A stretch of DNA of 64,000 bases from Bacteroides intestinalis DSM 17393 (lineage in GTDB: Bacteria > Bacteroidota > Bacteroidia > Bacteroidales > Bacteroidaceae): contig NZ_ABJL02000008.1 in the NCBI RefSeq assembly GCF_000172175.1, positions 248,001-312,000 of the forward strand. The letters run 5' to 3'. This document shows, one piece after another, positions 34,390-43,434 of this stretch (position 1 is the first letter of the stretch; each line of letters opens with the position of its first letter). Position numbers and translations under genes: made by a program. The notes below the pieces were generated by a model. The model searched no databases and was not told where the DNA came from. It worked only from the letters and a program-made list of their open reading frames with translations.

Positions 34390-34776
34390 ATGAACATTTA
34401 TGTTGCAAACTTAAGCTGGAACACAAACAGTGACAGCTTACAGGAATTATTTTCACAGTATGGCGAAGTAACTTCAGCCTACATTATTAACGACAGAGAG
34501 ACGGGACGTTCACGCGGTTTCGGCTTCGTAGAAATGCCGAATGATGAAGAAGGTCAGAAGGCTATTGACACTCTTAACGAAACAGAATTTGAAGGCAAGA
34601 ATATCGCAGTAAGCGTAGCTCGCCCCAGAACAGAAAGACCCGCAGGCGGCAACCGTGGTGGTGGTTACGGCGGCGGTAACCGTGGTGGCGGTTACGGCGG
34701 TGGCAACCGTGGCGGTGGTTACGGCGGCGGCAATCGTGGTGGTGGCTATGGCGGCGACCGCGGTGGAAGATATTAA
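34390..34776 (+). CDS. RRM RNA-binding protein with RGG-type tail
   Basis: The 128-residue protein has a single N-terminal RNA recognition motif (residues 1-80) with RNP2 IYVANL and RNP1 RGFGFVEM. The C-terminal 45 residues are Gly/Arg/Tyr/Asn-rich with a 9-residue repeat of the type GNRGGGYGG. Small RRM proteins of this kind in Bacteroides have been proposed as global RNA-binding regulators in a phylum without Hfq or ProQ-like dominance. It is the second gene of the cold-shock operon and is followed by a strong terminator. Confidence 0.9.
   Translation: MNIYVANLSWNTNSDSLQELFSQYGEVTSAYIINDRETGRSRGFGFVEMPNDEEGQKAIDTLNETEFEGKNIAVSVARPRTERPAGGNRGGGYGGGNRGGGYGGGNRGGGYGGGNRGGGYGGDRGGRY
34648..34764 (+). 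repeat. 27-bp coding minisatellite in the RRM gene tail
   Basis: About four near-identical 27-bp units encode the nine-residue repeat GNRGGGYGG, differing at synonymous third positions (GGT/GGC, TAC/TAT, AAC/AAT). Such repeats can change length by slipped mispairing, which would alter the RGG tail in 9-residue steps while keeping the frame. Confidence 0.75.
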
Positions 34777-34800
34777 TCTTACAGCTAAACAACAAATGAG

Positions 34801-34833
34801 AACTGTTCGGAATAATTTCCGGACAGTTTTTTT
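34801..34833 (+). terminator. Intrinsic terminator of the cold-shock/RRM operon
   Basis: AACTGTTCGGAA pairs with TTTCCGGACAGTT, followed by TTTTTTTA. It lies 25 bp after the RRM stop codon. Confidence 0.85.
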
Positions 34834-34869
34834 ATACCCCCATTCCATCTATTATATATCAATAATATC

Positions 34870-34877
34870 TATATTTG
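34870..34877 (+). promoter_or_regulatory. Candidate -7 box almost on the TonB receptor start codon
   Basis: TATATTTG matches TAnnTTTG but lies only 5 bp before the ATG at 34883. If real it would give a leaderless or nearly leaderless mRNA. Confidence 0.4.
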
Positions 34878-34882
34878 CATAT

Positions 34883-37252
34883 ATGACAACAAGCAAACAT
34901 ATTATACTGATTATACTGACACTTTCACTGCTACTGTGCAATGTGTGCATCTACGCTGCTACAGTCAACTACTCCGTGCGCGGAAAAGTCATTGATAAAC
35001 AATCCCGGCAACCGGTAGCATACGCCAATGTAGTGGTTACAGGTATCCCAGGAAAAGGAGCATCCACAGATTCACTGGGTATATTCCATATAGAACAAGT
35101 ACCACCTGGGATTTATCGTTTCGAAGCAACGCTGATAGGATATAAAAGTGCTGTAACTTCCGAGTATCTGGTTTCTGCCTCTACACCTTTCATTGAGATT
35201 GAGATGGAAGAAGATGAAAATATGCTGGCTGCAATTGTGGTTACCCCCTCTCCTTTCAGGAAAACGGTGGAGAGTCCGGTAAGTATGCGTATTATTGGGC
35301 TACAAGAGATAGAAAAAAGTCCGGGTGGAAACCGGGATATTTCGCGAATTGTGCGGGCATATCCAGGTGTATCGTTCTCACCTATCGGATACAGAAACGA
35401 TTTGATTGTACGGGGTGGATCACCTTCGGAAAATCGTTTCTATATGGATGGAATAGAAATCCCGAATATCAATCACTTTGCTACACAAGGAGCATCAGGT
35501 GGCCCGGTTAGCATCGTTAATGCAGATTTGATACGGGAAATCAGTTTCTATACCGGAGCATTTCCTGCGGATCGTTCCGGAGCAATGAGTTCTGTATTAG
35601 ATTTCCGTTTGAGAGATGGTAATCCGGATAAACAGACTTATAAAGCAACCTTGGGAGCTTCCGAAGTATCCTTCAGTGGTAACGGACACCTGAGTGATAA
35701 AACGACGTACCTGTTCTCTATCCGACAATCGTATCTGCAATTATTATTCAAGGCATTGGGCCTACCTTTCCTGCCTAATTTCATTGACGGGCAATTCAAA
35801 CTAAAGACAAAATTATCAGCACATGATGAACTGACTGTACTGGGTCTGGTAGGAATTGATAAAATGAAACTGAACACGGACGAGAAAGGAGAAGATGCGG
35901 AATATATATTAAGTTATCTCCCTACCATTCATCAGGAAACATTCACCATAGGAGCATCTTATCGCCATTATGCAGGAAAACACGTACAGACACTCACGCT
36001 AAGTCATAATTATCTGAATAACCGTAATGTGAAATATCTGAATAACGATGATTCTTCCGAAGATAATCTAACCCTCCGTCTGCGATCTGTAGAGCAAAAG
36101 ACTACCTTTCGTTTCGAAAATCGAACAAGACTGGGGCAATGGACTTTGAAAGAAGGTGCCGAAGTAAATTATTCTAATTATACCAACCGCACCAAACAAC
36201 GGATACTCAGTTCCAGTTCTATTTACCATACTGATTTGAACATATTCAGCTGGGGCGGTTTCTTCTCCACAGACTATATCAGCACGAATAAACGGTTCTC
36301 CGCATCAGCAGGTATCCGGACAGATGGCAATAATTACAATCAGGAAATGAAAGAGTTATGGAAGCAACTTTCTCCCCGTTTTTCATTATCCTATGATCTT
36401 ACCAAGCAATGGGCATTAAGTGGAAGTGCAGGTTTGTATTATCAACTCCCTCCATATACAGCTTTAGGATTTAAAGACAATGACGGCATCTATATAAATA
36501 AGAACCTTAAATACATGCAGGTTATAGAAACCAGTCTTGGGCTTGACTGGCATTTGGAAGACAGGTTGATGATCTCGGCGGAAGGATTCTTCAAACGATA
36601 TGGGCGCATGCCCCTTTCCGTACGGGATAATATCCCATTGGCATGTAAAGGAGATGATTATGGTACTGTAGGTAACGAAGTACTGATTCCTACAGAGCGT
36701 GGACGAGCTTATGGCATAGAAACCATGTTGCGTTGGCAAGTACCGGGACAATTTAATTTTGTATCTTCACTCACGTTATTTCGTAGTGAATTCCGTGATA
36801 TCCCCTCTGCGTGGGATAATCGTTTTATCCTCAACGTCAGTGGCACCTACAATCTGCCTCGCCGTTGGAGCATTGGAGGCAAACTCAGTTATATCGGTGG
36901 TGCTCCTTATACTCCTTATGATGAAGATAAGTCTTCATTGGTTGAAGCATGGAATGCGCAAGGACGTCCCTATTATGATTATTCAAAGTATAATACGGAA
37001 CGACTTCCCAACTTTGCCCAATTCGATGTTCGTATAGATAAGTCTTTCTATTTCCATCGTTGCATGGTAGGCTTTTACATTGATATACAGAATATAACAG
37101 GAAGCAAACTGAAACAGCAGGATGTGATTATGAGTACAGGAGTTATTGAAAATCCTTCTGCTCCCATTGGAGAACAAAGATATAAAATGAAGTATTTAAA
37201 ACAGGAAAGTGGAACAGTTTTACCGTCAATCGGACTTACGGTGGAGTTCTAA
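34883..37252 (+). CDS. TonB-dependent receptor with carboxypeptidase-like N-terminal domain
   Basis: From the ATG at 34883 the protein is 789 residues. A signal peptide (TTSKHIILIILTLSLLLC) leads to a carboxypeptidase-regulatory-like domain (VRGKVIDKQSRQPVAYANVV). The plug domain follows (GNRDISRIVRAYPGVSF, IVRGGSPSENRFYMDGIEI), then a 22-stranded barrel ending in a C-terminal aromatic. It lacks a neighbouring SusD gene, so it is more likely a metal, cofactor or peptide receptor than a polysaccharide importer; the ligand is unknown. A longer frame (from 34655) runs antiparallel in composition through the RRM tail and is rejected. Confidence 0.9.
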   Translation: MTTSKHIILIILTLSLLLCNVCIYAATVNYSVRGKVIDKQSRQPVAYANVVVTGIPGKGASTDSLGIFHIEQVPPGIYRFEATLIGYKSAVTSEYLVSASTPFIEIEMEEDENMLAAIVVTPSPFRKTVESPVSMRIIGLQEIEKSPGGNRDISRIVRAYPGVSFSPIGYRNDLIVRGGSPSENRFYMDGIEIPNINHFATQGASGGPVSIVNADLIREISFYTGAFPADRSGAMSSVLDFRLRDGNPDKQTYKATLGASEVSFSGNGHLSDKTTYLFSIRQSYLQLLFKALGLPFLPNFIDGQFKLKTKLSAHDELTVLGLVGIDKMKLNTDEKGEDAEYILSYLPTIHQETFTIGASYRHYAGKHVQTLTLSHNYLNNRNVKYLNNDDSSEDNLTLRLRSVEQKTTFRFENRTRLGQWTLKEGAEVNYSNYTNRTKQRILSSSSIYHTDLNIFSWGGFFSTDYISTNKRFSASAGIRTDGNNYNQEMKELWKQLSPRFSLSYDLTKQWALSGSAGLYYQLPPYTALGFKDNDGIYINKNLKYMQVIETSLGLDWHLEDRLMISAEGFFKRYGRMPLSVRDNIPLACKGDDYGTVGNEVLIPTERGRAYGIETMLRWQVPGQFNFVSSLTLFRSEFRDIPSAWDNRFILNVSGTYNLPRRWSIGGKLSYIGGAPYTPYDEDKSSLVEAWNAQGRPYYDYSKYNTERLPNFAQFDVRIDKSFYFHRCMVGFYIDIQNITGSKLKQQDVIMSTGVIENPSAPIGEQRYKMKYLKQESGTVLPSIGLTVEF

Positions 37253-37264
37253 TAAAAAAAAACA

Positions 37265-37340
37265 CTTATAGCTGCGTTGCCCCTCACTTATATAAGCATA
37301 AGCTTGCGCTTATATAAGTGAGGGGCAACGCAGCTATAAG
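37265..37340. repeat. Perfect 33-bp hairpin between convergent genes
   Basis: Arms 37265-37297 and 37308-37340 are perfectly complementary over 33 bp with a 10-bp centre containing AAGCTT. Each arm contains the self-complementary CTTATATAAG. On the minus strand it is followed by GTGTTTTTTTTTA, so it works as a terminator for the DUF4301-like gene, but it is far longer than a usual terminator. Confidence 0.9.
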
Positions 37341-37368
37341 CGTCGACCTACGCAGCCGCAAGTATCAT

Positions 37369-38886
37369 TTATTGATGTTGATCTCTCAGCAAATCATTCA
37401 CCGTCTTCACCGGATTGAATGTACCTAGAGGCACCTCTACAAATACTGTATTCCAGTCACTCATTGCACCGTTCCACAAACCGGGAAGTTCCAGTGCTTT
37501 AAGATCCTTACCATTCTTCGATTTGTAAGAAATAAAACCGGTAGCTTTATCTACGAAGTTTACAAGGTCAAACTTACGGCCTTTATAATCACGTACGGCA
37601 CAAACCAGATCTACAGGATTGAAGTGCGTTCCTTTCTCAAACATTTCTTTTTTCTCCGGATCATCCATATCAATTTGAGAGCTTTCAAGAATTTGCAAAG
37701 AAATAGTTCCGTCACTGTTATATGCCAGGAACGGACCACCACCCGGTTCGCCTACATTCTTCACCATACCGCATACACGCATCGGACGGTTCAACTTCTC
37801 TTTCAGATAAAGTACAAGTTCGGCATCTTCCAGATTCTTGGTTTCAGGGTTCTTACAGAAGAGTTTCTTTTGCAGGAATTGCAGTATTTCAATCACCTGT
37901 TCATGAGTATATCTGCCACTGTCCAAAAGTTCCAGATAAGCAAATGCCTTTTGTTGCAAAGCAACCAATACTCCGGCAATCAACTTTTTGTAGAGCACAG
38001 TATCACCTTTCAGCTTATCGGGCACCACATTATCGATATTCTTAATAAAGATCACATCTGCATCCAGGTCATTCAAATTTTCGATCAATGCACCATGGCC
38101 GCCCGGACGGAACAGCAACTTACCATTATCACGGAAAGGTTGATTATCCATATCGGCAGCAATTGTATCCGTACTCGGTTTCTGCTCAGAGAAAGTTACA
38201 TTATAATCTACTCCGTATTTCTTTGCATAAACAGCCGCTTTATCTGCTACCAATGCTTCAAACAAACGGCGGTGTTCGGGAGAAACTGTAAAATGCACAT
38301 TTACTTTACCATTCTTATTAGCTGCATAGAGCGCACCCTCTACAAGATGTTCTTCCAGCGGTGTACGGTTACCGTCTTCATATCTGTGGAATTTCAGCAG
38401 ACCTTTCGGCAATGCACCGTAATTCAATCCTGCTGCTTCAAGCAGTGCAGCAACTACGGCTTTATAGTTTCCTTCAGACACCAACGCAGAAATATCTTTT
38501 CCAGACATCTTCTCACAGGCAGCATTCAAATCATCATAGAAAGCGAATTTTTCAATCTGTTCAAAGAATGTCTTTTCAAATTTAGTTTCGGGGGCATCAT
38601 AATCAGCTCCGAGAAATTCGAACAAATTCTTGAACATACGGCTCGCTGCACCTGATGCAGGAACAAACTTCACTACAACCTTATCTGTCCGGGTATAAGC
38701 GTCCCATGCATCGAGATAGAGCTTTTGCTCATCTGCTGCAGGAGCCAGAATTCCTTTTTCCAGAGAAGCGGCAGCAGCCAGCTTCAAATATGGAAAACCT
38801 TTCTCGAAACAAGCCAGTTGTTCGGCTATCTGTTCTTCTGAGATACCTTTTTGCATAAGCAACTCTTTGTCTTGCGGTGTTATCAT
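37369..38886 (-). CDS. DUF4301-family protein of unknown function
   Basis: From the ATG at 38886 the protein is 505 residues with no signal peptide or membrane helix. Recognisable blocks include VKFVPASGAASRMFKNLFEFL near residue 80, FRPGGHGALIENLNDLDADV and RVCGMVKNVGEPGGGPFLAY. The GHGAL and DADVIFIKNIDN segments resemble nucleotidyl- or sugar-phosphate-transferase loops, which is only a guess. It matches what I recall of DUF4301, a Bacteroidota family without known function. It is divergent from the Rel gene across 104 bp. Confidence 0.75.
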   Translation of the reverse strand: MITPQDKELLMQKGISEEQIAEQLACFEKGFPYLKLAAAASLEKGILAPAADEQKLYLDAWDAYTRTDKVVVKFVPASGAASRMFKNLFEFLGADYDAPETKFEKTFFEQIEKFAFYDDLNAACEKMSGKDISALVSEGNYKAVVAALLEAAGLNYGALPKGLLKFHRYEDGNRTPLEEHLVEGALYAANKNGKVNVHFTVSPEHRRLFEALVADKAAVYAKKYGVDYNVTFSEQKPSTDTIAADMDNQPFRDNGKLLFRPGGHGALIENLNDLDADVIFIKNIDNVVPDKLKGDTVLYKKLIAGVLVALQQKAFAYLELLDSGRYTHEQVIEILQFLQKKLFCKNPETKNLEDAELVLYLKEKLNRPMRVCGMVKNVGEPGGGPFLAYNSDGTISLQILESSQIDMDDPEKKEMFEKGTHFNPVDLVCAVRDYKGRKFDLVNFVDKATGFISYKSKNGKDLKALELPGLWNGAMSDWNTVFVEVPLGTFNPVKTVNDLLRDQHQ

Positions 38887-38912
38887 ATTATCTATTTTTA
38901 TTAATTGATTGC

Positions 38913-38920
38913 CAAAAATA
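38913..38920 (-). promoter_or_regulatory. Candidate -7 box of the DUF4301 gene
   Basis: The minus strand reads TATTTTTG (TAnnTTTG), 27 bp before the ATG at 38886. Confidence 0.5.
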
Positions 38921-38990
38921 CAAAAAAACTGCAAGCCCTATCAAGAAAAAGAAGAAAAAAACTACCTTTACACCACAAAAATGGACGATT

Positions 38991-41213
38991 ATGGAAAGAG
39001 ATGAATTTTTCACTACTGAAGAGAAGAAATTGCTCTTCTCTCTCTACCGAAAATTATTACAGTTGACCGGTGAGACATTACAGAAGGGCGACTGCAGAAA
39101 ACTGAAAACACATCTTATCAACTCTATAAAGGATAACCGGGTTCAACGCGACACTTTCGGATTAAATCCACTGGTTAAGGATATGCAGACTGCCGTTATC
39201 GTTGCCGAAGAAATCGGAATGAAGCGGGCGTCGATTCTGGGTATTATGTTGCACGAAAGTGTGAGAAACGGAGCTTGTACTCCCGAAGAGGTGCAGGCTG
39301 CTTTCGGTGAAGATGTGGCCGGCATTATCCGTGGACTGATACGCGTAAATGAACTTTATTCCAAAAGCCCGACTATCGAATCGGAAAACTTTCGCAATCT
39401 GTTGCTCTCTTTTGCGGAAGATATGCGCGTAATCCTGATAATGATTGCTGACCGTGTGAATATCATGCGGCAGATTAAAGATAGTAAGAACGACGAAGCC
39501 CGCCGACAAGTGGCCAACGAGGCTGCATATCTCTATGCTCCCCTCGCCCATAAATTGGGGTTATATAAGCTGAAATCGGAACTGGAAGACCTCTCCCTGA
39601 AATATACAGAAAAAGAGGTCTATTACCATATTAAGGATAAACTAAACGAAACAAAGGCATCCCGCGATAAGTATATTGCAGCTTTTATCACCCCGATGCA
39701 GAAAAAGCTGGAAGAGGCCGGACTACATTTCCACATCAAAGGACGTACAAAGTCCATCCACTCCATCTATCAAAAAATGAAGAAGCAGAAATGCCCTTTC
39801 GAAGGAGTGTATGACCTTTTTGCCATACGTATCATTCTGGACTCACCTGTGGAGAAGGAGAAACAGGAATGCTGGCAAGCCTATTCCATTGTAACAGATA
39901 TGTATCAACCCAATCCCAAACGTCTGCGCGACTGGTTATCCGTGCCCAAAAGTAATGGCTACGAATCATTGCACATCACCGTGATGGGCCCTGAAGGTAA
40001 ATGGGTAGAAGTACAGATACGTACTGAACGCATGGACGATATTGCCGAACGAGGCTTGGCCGCCCACTGGCGCTATAAAGGTGTGAAGGGTGAAACAGGA
40101 TTGGATGAATGGCTGACTACGGTACGTGAGGCTTTGGAAAATTCAGATAGCAATGGATTGGAAGCTATGGACCAGTTCAAACTGGATTTGTATGAGGATG
40201 AAGTCTTTGTGTTCACCCCGAAAGGTGATCTGTTTAAGTTAGGTAAAGGTGCAACAGTGCTGGATTTTGCTTTTCATATCCATAGTAAATTGGGATGCAA
40301 ATGTATCGGTGCAAAAGTTAATGGCAAGAATGCGCAACTTCGTCAGGTACTGAACAGTGGTGACCAAGTGGAGATTATGACTTCGAATACCCAGACACCG
40401 AAGCAGGACTGGCTGAACATCGTGACTACCTCCAAAGCACGTACCAAGATACGCCAAGCTTTGAAAGAGATGGTTGCCCGCCAGCATGCCTTTGCCAAAG
40501 AAACTATTGAAAGGAAATTCAAAAACCGGAAAATAGAATATGATGAAGCTGTCATGATGCGCCTCATTAAACGCCTCGGTTTCAAGACTGTGACTGACTT
40601 CTATCAAAACATTGCCGATGAAACATTGGATGTAAACGAAATTATCGACAAATATCTGGAACAACAGAGACGGGAAAATGATACGCATGACGACATTATA
40701 TACCGTAGTGCTGAAGGATATAACCTACAACAAACGCAGAATGATGAAATCACTCGTTCAAAAGAAGATGTACTGGTAATCGATCAGGATCTGAAAGGGT
40801 TGGACTTCAAGTTAGCACGTTGCTGTAACCCGATTTATGGAGATGATGTATTTGGCTTTGTGAGTGTGACCGGTGGTATTAAGATACATCGTAGCGATTG
40901 TCCCAATGCCACTCAACTACGCGAACGATTCGGATACCGGATTGTAAAAGCACGTTGGGCAGGTAAATCGCAAGGTACACAATATCCTATAACGCTTCGT
41001 GTGGTAGGCCATGATGATATTGGTATTGTAACTAACATCACCTCGATCATATCTAAAGAAAATGATATTTCTCTACGCTCCATCGGTATAGACTCTCATG
41101 ACGGACTATTCTCCGGCACTATGACAATTATGGTAGGCGATACGGGACGTTTGGAAACACTTATAAAGAAGCTGAGAACAGTAAAAGGAGTGAAACAAGT
41201 TTCAAGAAATTGA
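38991..41213 (+). CDS. Rel/SpoT-family (p)ppGpp synthetase with degenerate hydrolase site
   Basis: From the ATG at 38991 the protein is 740 residues with the full long-RSH layout: HD-like region (residues 50-190), synthetase domain (about 235-350, with YDLFAIRIILDS and SNGYESLHITV), TGS domain (DEVFVFTPKGDLFKLGKGAT), zinc-finger/conserved-Cys region (LARCCNPIYGDDVFGFV) and a C-terminal ACT domain. The hydrolase metal site looks broken: the expected first His is Asn (GLNPLVKD), the HD pair is His-Glu (MLHESV) and the following ED is absent. It is therefore predicted to make but not degrade (p)ppGpp; a second RSH elsewhere would have to do that. It is probably co-transcribed with the diacylglycerol kinase gene. 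Confidence 0.92.
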   Translation: MERDEFFTTEEKKLLFSLYRKLLQLTGETLQKGDCRKLKTHLINSIKDNRVQRDTFGLNPLVKDMQTAVIVAEEIGMKRASILGIMLHESVRNGACTPEEVQAAFGEDVAGIIRGLIRVNELYSKSPTIESENFRNLLLSFAEDMRVILIMIADRVNIMRQIKDSKNDEARRQVANEAAYLYAPLAHKLGLYKLKSELEDLSLKYTEKEVYYHIKDKLNETKASRDKYIAAFITPMQKKLEEAGLHFHIKGRTKSIHSIYQKMKKQKCPFEGVYDLFAIRIILDSPVEKEKQECWQAYSIVTDMYQPNPKRLRDWLSVPKSNGYESLHITVMGPEGKWVEVQIRTERMDDIAERGLAAHWRYKGVKGETGLDEWLTTVREALENSDSNGLEAMDQFKLDLYEDEVFVFTPKGDLFKLGKGATVLDFAFHIHSKLGCKCIGAKVNGKNAQLRQVLNSGDQVEIMTSNTQTPKQDWLNIVTTSKARTKIRQALKEMVARQHAFAKETIERKFKNRKIEYDEAVMMRLIKRLGFKTVTDFYQNIADETLDVNEIIDKYLEQQRRENDTHDDIIYRSAEGYNLQQTQNDEITRSKEDVLVIDQDLKGLDFKLARCCNPIYGDDVFGFVSVTGGIKIHRSDCPNATQLRERFGYRIVKARWAGKSQGTQYPITLRVVGHDDIGIVTNITSIISKENDISLRSIGIDSHDGLFSGTMTIMVGDTGRLETLIKKLRTVKGVKQVSRN

Positions 41214-41215
41214 AT

Positions 41216-41575
41216 ATGAAATACGATTTTAAGAAACAAATCAGAAGCTTTGGATACGCCTGGAAAGGCCTCCGGCAATGTATTGGGAAAGAACAGAATC
41301 TTAGTTTCCACCTGATTACTACAATAATCGTGATAGGTGCAGGGATCCTTTTCGACATTACACGTACGGAATGGATGATCATTATCCTTTGTATTGGTAT
41401 GGTCGTAGCTGCGGAGCTCTTCAATACGGCAATTGAAAGATTGGTGGATCTGGTATCACCGGAGCGTCATCCCATTGCAGGACAAGTAAAAGATATTGCC
41501 GCCGGTGCAGTACTGGTATGCGCTGTTGCGGCGGCAATCATTGGAGGGATTATTTTTATCCCATATTTGTTTTGA
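41216..41575 (+). CDS. dgkA: Diacylglycerol/undecaprenol kinase (DgkA family)
   Basis: The 119-residue integral membrane protein has three helices and the family signature AELFNTAIERLVDLVSPE (catalytic Glu and metal-binding residues). It begins KKQIRSFGYAWKGLRQCIGKEQN, the typical amphipathic surface helix. It phosphorylates diacylglycerol or undecaprenol to recycle lipid carriers. The start is 2 bp after the Rel stop, so translation is coupled. The undecaprenol-kinase subtype is more likely in this phylum, but the sequence does not decide it. Confidence 0.9.
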   Translation: MKYDFKKQIRSFGYAWKGLRQCIGKEQNLSFHLITTIIVIGAGILFDITRTEWMIIILCIGMVVAAELFNTAIERLVDLVSPERHPIAGQVKDIAAGAVLVCAVAAAIIGGIIFIPYLF

Positions 41576-41582
41576 CACGGGT

Positions 41583-42626
41583 TTATCTCACTCGTCTTCT
41601 CTTATAATAGGGACGTGTCAGCAGGAAATAAAATAGTAGTGCTACAATGATTCCCACACCTATAATTTTATAGATCAATTGAAAATCTACATAAAAGTGT
41701 GGTTTTTCAATGCTTGAACCATCTTCAAACATAGAATACAGTTCTATGTTGTTTGACAGGAAGCAGCAAACTGCAATACCTATTAAAATTCCCGTTTCCA
41801 TAGCCAAATGGCAAGTTGTATTTGCTGTTCCACGCTGGCAATGCTGCGAAAGCTTGACGAATATCTTCGTAAGAGGTACTGTAAGTATCACCAAAACAAC
41901 CAGGAAGAAAGTCGCACTGTAATCCCCATCCTTTATTATAGGTATTACTATCCCCGACACAAAAGCTATCAGCACTACATTGAGAGCAGGCAACCAAGCC
42001 CGTGACAGTAAAAAACGGTCGATATTAAAACGTCCTATACCTATAGGTGCACGGAAAGCAACATACACCCGCAATGCAAACAGTATACTAAATATACCGC
42101 ACAATGCGGAAAGATACACTACCATGCTGAAGCCTTTGAGCTGGAGCATCCATATTCCTACTCCCACTCCTACCAACATACCCAGACGAGCCGCCAAAGC
42201 ATATGTCATATTCCCTGCGCTACGGTGCGGAGAATTTGTAATATCAATAGCAACTGTAATTCCCGCTGTGGCCGCTAATCCGAAAGCTCCTCCCTGCACA
42301 ACGGCAAGTAACAGCAATTTCGTTAAAGTATCAGCAAATAGATAACCCACCGTCGCTGCTAACATTATAAATGTGGAGTAGACAAGCACGTGCTTTCGCT
42401 TATACGCATCTCCCAGATATGCGTGAAATGGTCCTACAAGGAACATACCCACCGCAAACACCAAAAACATACTACCCACCTGTACAGTAGAAATGCCTAA
42501 GCGTGACACCATCACCGCAGGCAGTACTGGGAATAGCATATATAGGGATGCAAAAAGCAGGAAATTAGCCATGCATATCCGCATAAATCCCAGCGACCAA
42601 AGATTATCAATATTGCTCTTTCTCAT
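41583..42626 (-). CDS. MFS transporter (short form)
   Basis: The 347-residue protein has about ten to eleven predicted membrane helices and the MFS cytoplasmic loop FHAYLGDAYKRKHVLV after the second helix (a variant of G-x-x-x-D-R-x-G-R-R). It is shorter than the usual 400 residues. The substrate is unknown. Its start overlaps the panB end by 20 bp, so it is translated from the same transcript. Confidence 0.82.
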   Translation of the reverse strand: MRKSNIDNLWSLGFMRICMANFLLFASLYMLFPVLPAVMVSRLGISTVQVGSMFLVFAVGMFLVGPFHAYLGDAYKRKHVLVYSTFIMLAATVGYLFADTLTKLLLLAVVQGGAFGLAATAGITVAIDITNSPHRSAGNMTYALAARLGMLVGVGVGIWMLQLKGFSMVVYLSALCGIFSILFALRVYVAFRAPIGIGRFNIDRFLLSRAWLPALNVVLIAFVSGIVIPIIKDGDYSATFFLVVLVILTVPLTKIFVKLSQHCQRGTANTTCHLAMETGILIGIAVCCFLSNNIELYSMFEDGSSIEKPHFYVDFQLIYKIIGVGIIVALLFYFLLTRPYYKRRRVR

Positions 42627-43428
42627 TCGGGAAGTCTAAGTTCTTCACATCAGATATATAACGGCTTATAGCGTCAGTCATTATCGTATGCAAATCGGCA
42701 TAACGACGTAAGAAACGGGGACGGAAACCATTATTCATACCCAGCATATCCTGAATTACCAGCACCTGTCCATCTACTCCACCGCCGGCACCAATACCGA
42801 TAATAGGAATAGTAAGTTCGCTGGCCACACGTTCTGCCAATTCCGCCGGGATTTTCTCTAACACAATGGCAAAGCATCCTGCCTCTTCCAGCAGATGGGC
42901 ATCACGTACCAGTTTCTCAGCTTCGGTATCATCCTTGGCACGAACAGTGTAAGTACCATACTTATTGATAGATTGCGGCATCAGTCCCAGATGTCCCATA
43001 ATAGGAATACCTGCACTCAGAATGCGCTTTACAGTACCTATTATTTCTTCGCCACCTTCCAGTTTCAAAGCATCTGCATGACTCTCTTTCATAATGCGGA
43101 TGGCAGAAGCAAGCCCTTCCATCTCATTGCCCTGGTAAGAACCGAAAGGCATATCCACTACAACCATAGCACGTTTTACTCCGCGAACTACAGACTTAGC
43201 ATGATAGATCATCTGATCAAGGGTGATCGGAAGTGTCGTCACATTACCAGCCATTACATTACTGGCAGAATCACCCACAAGGATTACATCCATACCTGCA
43301 CCATCCACAATCTGTGCCATAGTGTAATCATAGGATGTCAACATAGAAATTTTTTCGCCTCTTTGCTTCATTTCAACAAGGCGATGAGTAGTCACTTTAC
43401 GAGTGTCATCTGAAATATATCCAGCCAT
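42607..43428 (-). CDS. panB: 3-methyl-2-oxobutanoate hydroxymethyltransferase
   Basis: At 273 residues this is a standard PanB. The magnesium ligands are in LVGDSASNVMAG and VVDMPFGSYQ, and the substrate loops LMPQSINKYG and IGIGAGGGVDGQVLV are conserved. It transfers a hydroxymethyl group from methylene-THF to ketoisovalerate to make ketopantoate, the first step of pantothenate/CoA synthesis. panC and panD are not adjacent. An MFS gene overlaps its 3' end. Confidence 0.97.
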   Translation of the reverse strand: MAGYISDDTRKVTTHRLVEMKQRGEKISMLTSYDYTMAQIVDGAGMDVILVGDSASNVMAGNVTTLPITLDQMIYHAKSVVRGVKRAMVVVDMPFGSYQGNEMEGLASAIRIMKESHADALKLEGGEEIIGTVKRILSAGIPIMGHLGLMPQSINKYGTYTVRAKDDTEAEKLVRDAHLLEEAGCFAIVLEKIPAELAERVASELTIPIIGIGAGGGVDGQVLVIQDMLGMNNGFRPRFLRRYADLHTIMTDAISRYISDVKNLDFPNEKEQY

Positions 43429-43434
43429 AGTTTC

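Noticed and set aside
34655..34882. Long valine/alanine-rich N-terminal extension of the TonB receptor frame
   Set aside because: It is another frame of the Gly-rich RRM tail, crosses the intrinsic terminator and adds no signal peptide; the ATG at 34883 begins one.
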